Assembly (NCBI GenBank): GCA_021399435.1
Contig: JAJTUP010000003.1
Location: 1,736,001 to 1,800,000 of the forward strand
DNA: 64,000 bases
Direction of reading: 5' to 3'
Origin: Diaporthe sp. PMI_573
Taxonomy: Eukaryota > Ascomycota > Sordariomycetes > Diaporthales > Diaporthaceae
The position numbers and the translations under genes were made by a program. The notes under the pieces are model-generated. The model did no database searches. It saw only the letters and a list, made by a program, of their open reading frames with translations, and had not been told where the DNA came from. Positions 48,876-59,908 of this stretch are shown here, one piece after another. The stretch's first letter is position 1. Each line of letters opens with the position of its first letter.

Positions 48876-49413
48876 TATCTGATGAGTCGCCATAGGAACC
48901 GCCTGTCTGAGGTCTTTACAGTGGATGAGGAGGCGAAGCAACGACCGAGGTCCTTTGTTCGGCAAGGACACAATTAAACGTCGAAGGGCTGATCTTTTGG
49001 AGATGCTCTCGGTCCGCCTGATACTGGTTCCGATTCCGACCTGAAGATGGTGGCAGCCGAAATGCTGTTCATATGAAAATTGACGCACATAGTTTAGAGA
49101 TACCCCGAATGTCTACAACCAAATGGACCACTTCTTTTTACATCTCCATATAAATGCAAAACAAATTCTTGCTTTGGCTCCTGTGCATCAATGAGAACAT
49201 TTTATGTGGGAGGTAAAAGTGGATAGTCCCAACGCGTCTTAGAGCTGTAAATTCTCCCGGCATATTCTCGTTAAGATCATGCGGCATTTTGGCTCCGACT
49301 GTTTGATAAAACTAAATATCTGAACTTCGAACGGTGACTTGCCCATTACCTTGTATATACTTCAAAGGTCAGGACAACTTCAAAGAATAATTCTTGGTCT
49401 CTTATACATGTAA
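48876..49413. other. Intergenic region between convergent genes
   Basis: 3' flanks of the receptor gene (+) and the small secreted protein gene (-). No gene recognised. Confidence 0.45.
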
Positions 49414-49699
49414 TCATATGGTGCCATAGCCGCCTTCTCCAGCACCGCGCCCACCACCGGGGTTGGGGATGATAGTCTCCTCACACTTTTACCCACACTG
49501 TCAGTATGATGTTTCATGGCGGAACAAGAATGATTTGTTGAGAGACAGATTTTCATACCTGATAGATAAAGCGCGAGTTTCCGGACTGGTCGCTTGGGTC
49601 ACGGCGGTATAGCTTTTTAGCGTTTTCGCTATCCGTTGGTAGAGCACTGACTACTACAGCCGCCAGCGCAGTGATTACGGTGAAGAAGTCGGCATACAT
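49414..49699 (-). CDS. Small secreted Gly-rich protein (candidate effector or peptide)
   Basis: Two exons (reverse strand) 49699-49559 and 49485-49414 encode only 70 aa. A signal peptide (MYADFFTVITALAAVVVSA) is followed by a short acidic/basic propeptide with a dibasic KLYRR Kex2-type site near residue 33, and a 37-residue end: DPSDQSGNSRFIYQ, one Cys, then a Gly-rich tail (NPGGGRGAGEGGYGTI). The 73-nt intron has GTATGA, a TACTGAC branch site and an AAG acceptor and is phase 0; without it the frame stops one codon after the junction. A single Cys means no internal disulfide. The layout of signal, dibasic site and short tail recalls secreted fungal peptides or effectors. No family recognised. 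A frame-open ATG at 49753 exists but lacks a signal peptide start. Confidence 0.7.
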
Positions 49700-50667
49700 G
49701 TTGTTCTTGGTACGGTTTGAGGACGGGAATATATTAGAGAGGTATAATTGCAAGGAAGGTTAAGATTGTGTTGTGATGATGAGACATGAAGCAGTGAGGG
49801 AGCGATGATTATGTCCCATTCTATAGATATCAGGGCTAAGCACATTCTTCGTGCTTCAGAGCCTCGTAAGTTTCTGCCCAATCCCGAGCTGGCACAGAAT
49901 AGTTACTGATTGCATCGTGGAAAATCCTACGACAAAACCGGACGCAGATCATGGTCACAGCACAGGTATATCTATCTGTCGCTATGATGGGTAGAATCCA
50001 TCATGGTGCATGGCCCAGCGAAGGATGAACCGATGATGCGATTCATTGAAACAGTCTGCATTAATACAGCAGTTCTCAGCCCCTGCAGCCCTAATTGCCA
50101 GATTGCCAAGGTTGCGCAACGATCAGGGATCGCCCGGGACACAGCGGAGGCTGAAAGCAAATCTCCACAATGTTGCAGATCGTTATCGAAACGTGCAGCA
50201 GCACTCGGCAGATGGAAGAATTTGGATGCCTAGAGCCCCATACTCCATGGACACAAAACCAAGTTTATTGTGCACAGGACCTGAACGGACCGACTTCACG
50301 CTTTCTCCTTCACCGCATCCACCCCCTTCTTGGACTCCATCCCAAACTAACGAATCACAGGTATTCCACTTGGTCGTTCAGGAACTTTCAACTGCTGCGT
50401 ATGGATCAACTATATTCTTGAAGGCTTCTACTCGAAGGGATTGACAAGTAAAAAGACAAACAAATAAATAAACAAACACAAGTCGAGGCCTCTACGCATT
50501 TGGAAGCAGGCGAAAAGAAAGCAGCACATCCGTAGGTCCTGCGATATCATACGTCCGAGCACTTGACGAGGATACGACTAACCGACGATTTCCAAATTCT
50601 TACGCTGTCGAGTATTATGCTACAAGGTTTCTTCCAAGCCACCCTCTGTAAATGAAATATTTGTTCC
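49700..50667. other. Intergenic region
   Basis: Promoter of the small secreted protein gene and 3' flank of the aspartic protease gene. A 132-codon frame at 50046-50444 has no features. Nothing recognised. Confidence 0.4.
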
Positions 50668-52086
50668 TCAAGTCTCCAAGGGCTTATTTGCCAGCCCGAC
50701 TCTCATGTTGCCCATATCAAAGACCACGTATTGAGCCTTCAGAGCAGTGTCCCCTAAGATGGCAAAGCTGATGTCTCCTTTGGACTGCAACCCGCCATAG
50801 CACAAAGTGTCATCGACGTACCCATAATTCATATACCGTCCGGGCACGACGCCTTTGTACAGGCCGATTCCAAGTATTAAATCCGGCAGGGTAGCGGCCT
50901 GGGAGCAGGGAAATAGTACCGCGGCCCATCCGTTATCGAAGTAGGAGCCAGGCACCGTGTTCCAGTAGGCATCGACGATGTCTTGCGAGAGCATCAACAG
51001 CGACGTTCCTGTGTCTGCGATAACTCTGAAGGGTTTCGTGACGTATCCTGAGTTGGGATTTCCTGGTACTGTTTGTGGGCCTACTCGGTATCCTGTGATT
51101 GCGAATTCCCACCATATAGATGTTCGGTCGACAGGAGCGTATTGAATACGGCCCGAGTATGAGTTTCCGATAAAGCCGAACCCGTAAGTCCCTGGGACAG
51201 TGCTCTTCAAGTCGGCGGTGAAGACTGGGCTCGCCAGGGAAGACTTGATGTTATCCAGGAACGTGGGCTGCTTTACGGGCTTCACAGTATTGCCGCTGCT
51301 CATCCCCAATCCGAGGAAGCCCCAACAGTAGGGGTCTTCGGTAAGCCCGCTGGAGATGGTGGTGGCTGACTCGACAGCCTGGCTGTTTGCGACGAAGCCA
51401 GCTACCTCGACACGGTCGCGATATACAAGGCCTTCCGCCGCAGAGCCATCTCCGTAGCCAATCGAAAAGGTATACCCTGGTTGTAGTTGGGCTGTTGACG
51501 AGAGTGAGGGTTTGTATAAGCCTTGACCGGCCACTGCACTCGCGTTCGTGTCTGTAGAGTAAACCCATCTGGTACATTCAGTTAGATCATCGAAGTTTAG
51601 AATACCATATTCATGCTAAACTTACAGATCAGCAGATCCAGTGTCAATATTTAAGTACATTGTTTGAGGCGGCGTGCCGATCTGAACAGGGCAGATGTAC
51701 TCGTAGTCCAAGCCCCGTGGAGGGGTCGCCTGGACCGTTTGCCCTGTGATGTGTTTCGAGCTTAGTAAGACGGCATTGAAAAAGAAGCAGGAAAGTCACG
51801 AACTCTTCTGAGATGCCGCGAAATGCTTGTTGACCTGAACCGCCTTTCTCAACTGCGGTGTCAACTCGACACCGTACTTTGTGTAAACTTCGACCATAGC
51901 CTCCAAACCGGATTTTCCTCCCTGATAGCCAGGGTTTCTCGTTTGATGTATCGAGAAGGTTCCCCCGGACTCTGACCTGGCCTCTGTGGTGATAAAGGGT
52001 CGTCGCGGGTGCGCATAGTCACCCCGGACGGTATGTGCACCGAGCAGCGCCGCGACGGACACTGTGAGGAGTGTTGATGCTGTCAT
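50668..52086 (-). CDS. Secreted pepsin-like aspartic protease (A1)
   Basis: Exons (reverse strand) 52086-51804, 51743-51626 and 51568-50668 encode 433 aa, the usual size of fungal secreted A1 proteases. A signal peptide (MTASTLLTVSVAALLGAHTVRG) is followed by a propeptide rich in basic residues, ending in QKR created by intron 1, a likely Kex2 site just before QTVQATP. The mature enzyme has both active-site motifs: DTGS (about residue 127) and the second ADTGTS (about 317), with the flap Tyr in SIGYGDGS and the C-terminal FAILGDTALKAQYVVFD. No GPI-type tail is seen, so it is probably freely secreted. Intron 1 uses a GTTCGT donor, somewhat weak but the only one keeping frame. Acidic extracellular proteolysis. 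Confidence 0.92.
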
Positions 52087-52988
52087 CGTCTCGAGGGCAT
52101 CTAGTGTATCCAATCCTGTCGAAACCGGTGTGAGAGGAGGATGGAACGGAGAACAGATAGGTGGATTTGTCAGGATCCCGGTCACTGGCGAAATCACCGG
52201 CACTGGTGCAAAAAAAGTGTGGCGCACTGGCAAGTCAACGGGCAGGTGTAGGGGATGTGTTGGCGGTGGCAGCAACGGCCTGTATTAAAAGCAATTCTCT
52301 CCCTTGCAAGTTTGATGCGGGCCAATGCCGCATGGAATGAGCGTCAACCGATACATTGCAAACAAAACTCTAGAGGCCCATCAACAGCCCCCAACGTGAG
52401 ACACGATAGGCGAGATGTCTCTCATTCTTACCCGCAGGAATCTGAACTCATCTTGGACGGGCAACGCCCTTGATACCTGTCCACAAGACGATTTACGAAG
52501 GCACGAAGGATCTTAAAATCCCAAAACGCCCTCAAGAATGCGCTGCCGCCACATACTTTCAACGTTAATCTCTAATGCATTCTCACCATGATTGGTCCAG
52601 GCCAGACAGCCCTTGGCGGGCCGTGCCGCATCAAGCGATCGCCTGGTGAAGGAGGAAAAGTGCGTCTCCGCCTACAAGTCCTCTAGGGAAAAAGAAGATA
52701 CTACCAGAAGAATGGATACGTAAAGGCCGGCATCTAGTCCACATGCAACAGTCGGCAGCCCGTCGCGGCTGTAAAGCTTCTGTAGCTGTGGGCCTCTTGC
52801 CAGTTCCTGTCAAGTACTCTGATTACTATTACTGCTAATATGTTTCCTCTGTCCTTGGTGCTTCTAGGCTACCTTCATACAATATTTTACCCTACGCACA
52901 ACGACGGATATGCTGTGTACTAGTGTTACTATAATCTGCCCGACGGCAGTGCTATGCCCCAAACATCTGTAGTACCACTGGCGAAGGC
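52087..52988. other. Intergenic region
   Basis: Promoter side of the aspartic protease gene. No gene recognised up to the relic that ends at 52989. Confidence 0.4.
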
Positions 52989-53345
52989 TCACTCCAGCTT
53001 TGGCGCCTTCTTCAGCACCCCGAGCCGCATCAGCTCAGTATTATCAACATAAGGTCGCTCATTTCTCGAGTCAAACGCATTCCGCTCGACACCCGCCAGC
53101 ACCGCGGCACGATCAGCGTGTGCCCGACGGCTACGCCCGGCCTGCATGCGGGTTCCTCCCACGCCCGCCAGCCCAGCGAGCCGCACACCTCAGCCAGCAG
53201 GCCACGGAAGTTTCCCACCGCCGTCGAGGAGGTGCAGGAAGCTCAGCTCGACGGACCGTAACGACGCAGGCAGTGACTCAAGCAGTGCCGCTACGTCCGC
53301 CTGCGTCACCAGTAGGCCCGATAACCCCACGTGCTCGAGGCTGTG
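52989..53345 (-). pseudogene. C-terminal relic of an F-box/LRR-like fungal protein
   Basis: On the reverse strand three frames in succession read like one protein. The first, from about 53345, gives LEHVGLSGLLVTQADVAALLESLP and VELSFLHLLDGGG; the next gives NFRGLLAEVCGSLGWRA; the last gives RNAFDSRNERPYVDNTELMRLGVLKKAPKLE and stops at 52989. One extra A after GGTGGG explains the first shift and a second indel lies between about 53060 and 53140. The pattern resembles the C-termini of a multicopy, uncharacterised family of fungal F-box/leucine-rich-repeat-like proteins, recalled from the LDGGG and ERPNVDN-like ends. The N-terminal part, including any F-box, is absent. Nonfunctional. Confidence 0.6.
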
Positions 53346-53654
53346 CTGGTTAAGGTGGGGATATGGAGCATTGTTTCAGTACGCGGGGGGCTTGACGCAG
53401 CCTATCTCTCCATGGGCTTCTCGACTGGGCAGCAACAGCTATTCTGCTTAGCCAGAGCTTTGCTTCACAAATCCAGGCTGATTTTGTTAGATGAGGCAAC
53501 CAGCAGCGTCGACAAGGACACGGATTCAACGATTCGAAGTCTTATGAGGAAAGAGTTTAAGGATTCCACCGTTATTGAAGTTGTTCACCGATTTGACACA
53601 TTCATGGATTACGACGTTCTTGTTGTGATGAAGGATGGGGGGATCACTGAGTAG
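53331..53654 (+). pseudogene. C-terminal relic of an ABC transporter (ABCC/MRP type)
   Basis: The frame gives the end of a second nucleotide-binding domain: LVKVGIWSIVSVRGGLDA, a degenerate signature STGQQQLFCLARALL, Walker B LILLDEATSSVD and the switch region VVHRFDTFMDYDVLVVMKDG. In family members the His-loop reads AHRL; here it is HRF, and the protein ends early in GGITE. Walker A and all upstream domains (two membrane domains and the first NBD) are missing, and a stop codon lies two codons before the open part. It begins exactly where the reverse-strand F-box-like relic ends, at a pair of palindromes, CACGTG and CTCGAG. Nonfunctional. Confidence 0.85.
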
Positions 53655-54268
53655 GAACGCGCAGAGAGTCGTTGACCAGTTACAACAGCTGCGCCTGGAC
53701 ATCGCGGGAGAGCCAGGGCCACTGACGAACATGGGACTGGCGGTAGCCATCTCGTTGTGTCACTCGAGTGCACTTATTTCAAGCTTTGTTGAAGTCTTTC
53801 AAATTTGTTGCGACACATTCAATTCATTTTTACGTACTTGATATTGATGAAAAGAAATTCTTTTCGGCGTCTGATTTCATCGAATGAATCAGCAGTTCCT
53901 CTCCTCATGAAGTCCATCCGGATTGTCGACACAAACTGTGCCAAGTAATAAGAAATACATCATCAAATATGAGCATGGGGCTGACAGCATTGATGAATTA
54001 ATCGCAGGCCTCCTCTGCAACTCAACAACATCACCATTCGTACAATAACACACAAACGTAGACATTACCTAGTCTGCACATACTCGCTTAACTCACTTGA
54101 TGCTCCAACAGGGTGTAGCCCCTGAAACGGTCTCATTGAACCTGTTCTAAAACACACATTATGACCCATTGCCACAGATTAGACCAATTTGATCGGCAAC
54201 AACCACCCAGGCCCGTAAGCCAACCTGTTGTCGGTCTGGGATGGCAGTTCAGATGCAACTGATTTCTT
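53655..54268. other. Intergenic region
   Basis: Between the ABC relic and the stop of the RNA-dependent RNA polymerase gene. No gene recognised; no further ABC-transporter sequence is readable beyond the stop at 53654. Confidence 0.45.
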
Positions 54269-57200
54269 TCAGATAACATCTTCCTCGTCTTCACCTTCAT
54301 TCCCCTCTATCCCAAGCCCTGTCTGGAACTCCACAATATGGTTTACAGCGCGAGTGTCGACCTTGGTAATCGTGTGCATTGGCGCTGTTAACATAGCGGG
54401 CATCCTGCCCAGGGAGGCTGGTACTTCTGAAACGGCTTGCCACTTGATGAAGCAAAGGTGCCAGCCTGCCATTCGCCAGACGAAGAGCGGTTTCAGCTGG
54501 TAGTAAAGCTTGAAGGTGGTGCTCGCCCTCAGTAAAGCCCACTCTGAAGTTCGCGGATTGCCACGGTGGAGGCGCTGTCGAGTCGTCTCAGGAATGTCTT
54601 GGCTTGGCTGGATGTCCTGCCAAGATGTGTATATTTGCTGTACCATTTCAGCGAAACTAACGGAATCAATCCTTGAAAGGACTTTCCACTTTTCGAAGAC
54701 CTTCCCAATGTCTTCTCTCAAACAGCGAAGAACTGACTGGGCCAATTCACTGTTGCTGGCATCATAGTCCCACTCATCGTAATACTTCGAGGTAAGGTCC
54801 TTATCCCAGTGAACCAGATTAGCGGCGTGCTCATCTTTGTAGAAAGTAGCCAGTTCTTCTTTTATAGTTGGCTGCGCAATCTCAAACTTCAGATAGTCGA
54901 GAATATGTCCATACTGCTGATTCGAAGGCTGACGTTCTGTCTTGTACAGCGGTTCTTCAGGATGGTCAGGTATGTCGAGAGACTTTCTGAAAGCCTTGAA
55001 GTCCTTGGAATCAAATTCAATACCCTGCTTGGGCGCGTCTACAAGGATACTCAGAAGCGTGCTGAGTTTCCAAGCCACCTCGTCGTGAACATTCCCTCTG
55101 GAGTAGCATAGACGCTCTTTGTAGTTGGTGACTTGTCCCAGCATGTCCTTGGTCAGGTTGAAAGCGAAGCTTTTCTCTATCATCTCCCCAATAGCTGCCC
55201 CGTACTCTTCGTTGTGGGTCGACAGCAGTTGGCGCAACTGTATCTTATCTTGTCGGTAGTAGTTGCGAAGATCAGGTTGTACTTCATCTCTAGCATTAGC
55301 GAAGTTCCTGACCACACGGTCGTCCCATACACAGAAACACTGATCTCCATCGTAGTCTCCGCCACTGAGCTTGTCGGCAAGAGGTGTTTTGCCCTTGGCT
55401 GAGAACACAATCACGTTCTGAAGCTGTGCCAGCTCAGGCTTGAAGACGGCCTTGACACGTTGGATGTCAGATGTGAAATGTGCTGGCGAACGAGCAACAA
55501 GTACGTCCACGCCGTGGACCATTGTCCCCTCCCAATCGCCTGTATCTGACCTGAAGCGGTCTGAAAACGCGATGTGGACTTCACCTTCCTCGAGCACATT
55601 CTGGAAGTCTGCCACCATGAAGAGATAGGCCGAGCAGCCAATTTTTATATTGAGCTTCTTACTGAGTTTCTCGCACATTTGAAACTGTGCATCGTAAGCC
55701 AAGTCATTGAGGAACTTGTTTTGCCAAGGGTCGAAACCTGAGTTGAGCATGAAAGCCATGATCTCTTCATCTTCCTGTGGCAGGCCACCCTGGAATGGTA
55801 CGTAGCCGCGGGAAAGCCTGTCGGACCTGTGAGCCGAGTTTGAAGATATCCATTTCTGGAATTGAATCGGGCTTTCCAGAGATTGCCTCTGGTCGCTGAG
55901 CTGCTGTCGAAGGTTGTCCCCCAACAGCTTGCCCATGGTCTCACGCATCGCTTGCTTGTCAATGGCCCTGTCTTCTAGGACTGGTAGGAATTGGAGGTTT
56001 AGGCTGGCAGATCGCAACTTTTCTGGCGCCCAACTGCGAATTTCTAAAGTCCGATGTTCTTGATCCGGAGCTTTGAGGTCCCACTTGCGCTGGGAAGGGT
56101 ATGTTTCGATCCAAATTTTGTCTGTCGCATCTGCCACATCAACAATCCACATCCCTTTGGCAGATCCCAGTCGGCCCTGGACAGCACAAGGAGGTGAAGA
56201 GAGCCCGAGAGCCGTCTGTATCGTTTTTGCAACCTTTTGGCTCATTCTACCCACCCCGTCGTTCATGACTTTCTTGCCATCAGTGGATAGCAGGTCTTGG
56301 GCCCGATGCCTGATTTGACTCGGTTCAAAAATAATGGTCGGGTTGGTCCTGCTGAGGACGAGGGCCAATCTTTGAAAGAGCTTTAAAACGGGCTGAGAGT
56401 CATTCTCACCCCCTTTCAAGTCCAGAGCCCAGCTAATCATCGATTCAACAGGCGTCGAGGGCTGCTCATTCCTGGCGATATCGACTCCGCTTTCAGCAAA
56501 CAAGAAGATCCGATCCGTGTAGGTGGGCTTTGGGTCTGGTCCAAAAAGCAGGTGCTTAGGTGGCGTGCGCCGTCCACCGCTTTTCAAGTAGAAGGGCCTG
56601 TAACGGCGCCCACAGAATGTGTGTACCTTTCTTGTCAGCCAATCGAGGAGGTCATCGTAGAAAGACTTGTCTTTCAAGGACAATGGCAGATTGGAAGGGT
56701 CTGGAGAGGGGACCAGCAGCTCTAGGAAGCGATCAGCGCCATACTTCCGGCCAAGGCGATGAGGCTTGTCGAGTTTGAGGGGTTGCAATCTCAGACGCAG
56801 AGGACTACTGGCATTCGTGGTAGCGAATTCCAGTGAGGCTACAAACACAACATGCTGGTTGCTGCCCGGTGTACAACTCGTTGCCATGGCCCATGTGTCT
56901 GGGTCTGCGGCTGGAGGCAAGGATTTGCCACGAAAGGCCTCGCTTAGGGCACTGCGAAGTACCTTTTGATCTTTCCATTGCGGGTCGTAGGTCAGTGATA
57001 CCGAACCAAGTTCGATACCCATGTGAAGTCCCGTCCGGATTACTTCCCATGCTATATAGAACGGCGCAGGCTCTAGCCAATCTGGAAATGTAGCTGGGAC
57101 AGGTTAGCATATGACAGGGAGGCTTTCCTGGAGACACAAAAACGCACGCCATACAAGCTGGCCTAAACAGGAACCAGATTTGTGGGCAGAAAGAGCCTCA

Positions 57201-58246
57201 GTAACAGCTTGTTCGCCTTGGGCCTGCGGCTCGTCATCTGGGGATGAACGAAGAGCTGCTAGTGCTGATGAAGGGGGGCATGAGTAGTTCGTGGTCTGAG
57301 TCGGTTGGAATGGTTGATCTTTAAGCCTTGTATCTCTCAAGCTGAGATTGTCAGACGCCACATGACCGTTAAAAGATTCATTCAGGGCATCTATCATAGT
57401 CGAGGTCGGCTTGAACTGATCTTGAGATGATGAAAGACACCTTCTTTGTTCCTGGGAGCTTGCTTCAACTGTTTCTTGCGTACTCGGCTCAATCTCGACC
57501 TTTGAAAAAACAGACAGAGAAGAAGTCTTGGTGGTAATGCTGGTCGAGTGCGTGGCTGACCTTCTCAATGCTTCAAACGAATCTGCATGAGAGCCTTCTG
57601 TCCTCTTTGGGTGCTGTCGATGTCCTCCGGATGCTGAGTTAGGTGCAGCGAAGAGGTAGTCAGGCTTCGGAGGGGCTGTTGGATCAAGTTCCTGAACTGC
57701 ACCCGTAGCTTGTCCTGCCAGCCTTGAACGTTTCGTCGGCGACTTAGATATGTCGGTCTCGGCAGCCCTCTTGGGCTGAACAGAGGCCATTTTTTCCATT
57801 GAGAAGGCAGCAGGGCCGCTTCGGGTGCGGCTGAAAGTTCTCTTCGGCTGGGAACGATCCAGGACTTTGTGGAAAATCGACTGTAAGCATTCTCGCTGGG
57901 CCTGGTTCGTAGCTAGAGGACTCCGGCTGGACACCGGTAGCGTGTCAGGATCGGCTTTTGGTTTGTTGACCCACTGAGAACAGGACTGTCTAGCTTCCGA
58001 GTCGAATTCCCGGGTCAATTGTTGAAGGACTTCGAGTCCGCCCTGGTAGAAGTGAACCTGAAGACGAATGTACAGCCTTGTGGCAGGCGTTTCCTGCTCC
58101 TTTCTCTTAGACGGGCTGAGGGCCGGATCTAGGATTGGCACACCCAGGTTGTACTCAACATTGAGCCCATTGATGAAACGATGCAGGTCCTCTCGCGGGT
58201 GGCGTGAATATGGATCCAGGACGCGAGGCGGTTTCATGGTAGACAT
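54269..58246 (-). CDS. RNA-dependent RNA polymerase, RNA silencing (QDE-1/SAD-1 family)
   Basis: Exons (reverse strand) 58246-57148 and 57081-54269 encode 1303 aa. The 66-nt intron (GTGCGT donor, GCTAAC branch site, TTTCCAG acceptor) joins ...GQLVW to HWLEPAPFYIAWEVIRTGLH in frame, so the polymerase is not a separate protein starting at 57022. The first 365 residues are mostly Ser/Thr/Lys-rich and probably disordered, after a short folded start. The eukaryotic RdRP domain follows, with the double-psi beta-barrel catalytic loop SGGDYDGDQ (three Asp, about residue 942) intact. Upstream RGYVPFQGG and downstream IEKSFAFNLTKDMLGQVTNYK are family-like. It makes double-stranded RNA for Dicer in quelling or meiotic silencing; which branch cannot be told from sequence by eye. 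No frame damage is seen. Confidence 0.93.
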
Positions 58247-58359
58247 GGAGCCTGCAGCCTCGCAGGCGATGGGTCAGTCATTGGGCCCTCAGCTAGCCGC
58301 ACATGGGCAAGACGGGATCACGGGCGCAGCCGGTGGTAGATGTCAACGGAGTGAGACTG

Positions 58360-58400
<41 letters not shown>

Positions 58401-59908
58401 ATAAATGTAATGAAGTATGTATGGTATGCATGGTTTGGCACATTCACCCGGATCTAGCTATCTAGATGGATACCTACAATACACAATACGCAGTATCTCT
58501 ATGCCACCAGCATTGAGTGTCCGCCACGTCTTCGAGGATGGAGCTGGACCAATTTCGTTTGCAGAGTGGTGATCCGGGCTATAGCTGGGCTGGCCCTGAA
58601 GGGCCTGGCTGGCCTTCTCGGCCGGTGGTGGTCTAGGGTAGCTGGAATGAAGTCAGGGTTGAGACGGCGAAAGAAGCGACAAGGTCGTGGCGTGTCCTGG
58701 AGTCGGTACAGACAAGGAAGGCGACTCGACCTTGCTTGGTTAGTTGGATCGCGGGAGGAGAGCTGTTGGCGGGGGGACGAGTCAAGAAGGCATGGAAGGC
58801 AAAAGGAAGGGGCGGGGGGTAACCGAAAAGGGCTAAGAGCGGGGTAGACCCGACCGTTTCGCGCCGTGTCGTGCCTGTCTAGTTCAGTGCTAAAGTACCT
58901 AGGAACAAGTGCCGAGACCGATGCTCTGGGCTAATTGTGGTAGCTTCTCTGTGAGGTTGTAGTCTAAAAATGAAAATGAAAATAGCAAAAGGCACGACCT
59001 GAACCCCGGTACCAAACACCAAACTGATACAGCCTATCACCCTCGGTCAGCTCAGCCTGGACGGCCTCGGGGCTGGTGCCGCCAGTTAGCTGAGAGAGAG
59101 CCTGGTCGAGCCTGCTGGTCTCCTGCAGTAGCGCAGGCGACTTCAGGGTTCAGTCTTGGAGAGATCGATCTGGGACAGGGTACCTGGGTACATATGCGTC
59201 ACTGCACAATCTGCCAGTCTGGACTCTCTGCCTGCCCGCCTTGCCCGCCCTGCCCGCCTCCCGGCTGCCCGAATGCGAACCCCACCTCTGCGACGTCAGC
59301 CCGATCCAATGGGACCCATCCATCCAACGTTGGAACCATCCAGGGAAAGCCAACCTTAATCAGCCAGCCATGCGTGCCCATGCCAATGGACCGCCAGTTT
59401 TCACACTGAGATTCAATTCGATGAGCCATCTCGACCGTCTTCGCCATCTTCACAACTTCCTACCACCACATCTCGTCTCGTCTCGCATCACTCAGCGCCC
59501 ATATTGTCGTGCGCCGCGCTGGGTAAACTCTTTCGTTCCCTCGAGCAGCAGCATCGCCAGCCGGCATCCGCCGGATCAGGCTTGCGGGTGGAGAAGAGCT
59601 TGCCGGGCTCAGTCGCATCCCCACTCACTCACTCACTCACTCTCTCACTGCACTGACTGACGGCACTGCACTGGCCCCTGCACCGGCCGTGAGCATTCTT
59701 GCTTGATCTGTGACGACGTGCCACAGATCCCATCCGACTCAAGCCCTCACAAACCCAATCCGGCCCTGCCTCTGCTGGCCCCTACCCATCCCGATCCAGA
59801 CCGGCGCGACTCGGCCGGACTGGACTCGACTCGATCAGCTGTGGCTTTGGACTCGATTGAGCCAGTTGCTGGCTATCATTGCCGCCGCCGGCCCCGCGGT
59901 TCGCCGCC
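58247..59908. promoter_or_regulatory. Divergent promoter region, RdRP / Zn2Cys6
   Basis: A 1.66-kb interval between the starts of the RdRP gene (-) and the second Zn2Cys6 gene (+). It holds a GA microsatellite, and its right half is C-rich with repeated CTCACT/CCGCC words, as in long fungal 5' leaders. Frames of up to 139 codons here have no domain. No gene is called. Confidence 0.45.
58364..58400. repeat. GA microsatellite followed by G run
   Basis: About fourteen GA units followed by a run of nine G, 118-154 nt upstream of the RdRP ATG. GA tracts can bind GAGA-type factors or favour open chromatin; here only the repeat itself is seen. Confidence 0.9.

Noticed and set aside
54269..57022. 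Separate 917-residue polymerase starting at the Met at 57022
   Set aside because: An in-phase intron with strong signals connects it to the upstream 366-codon exon, and the 19 codons before that Met read as conserved-looking protein.
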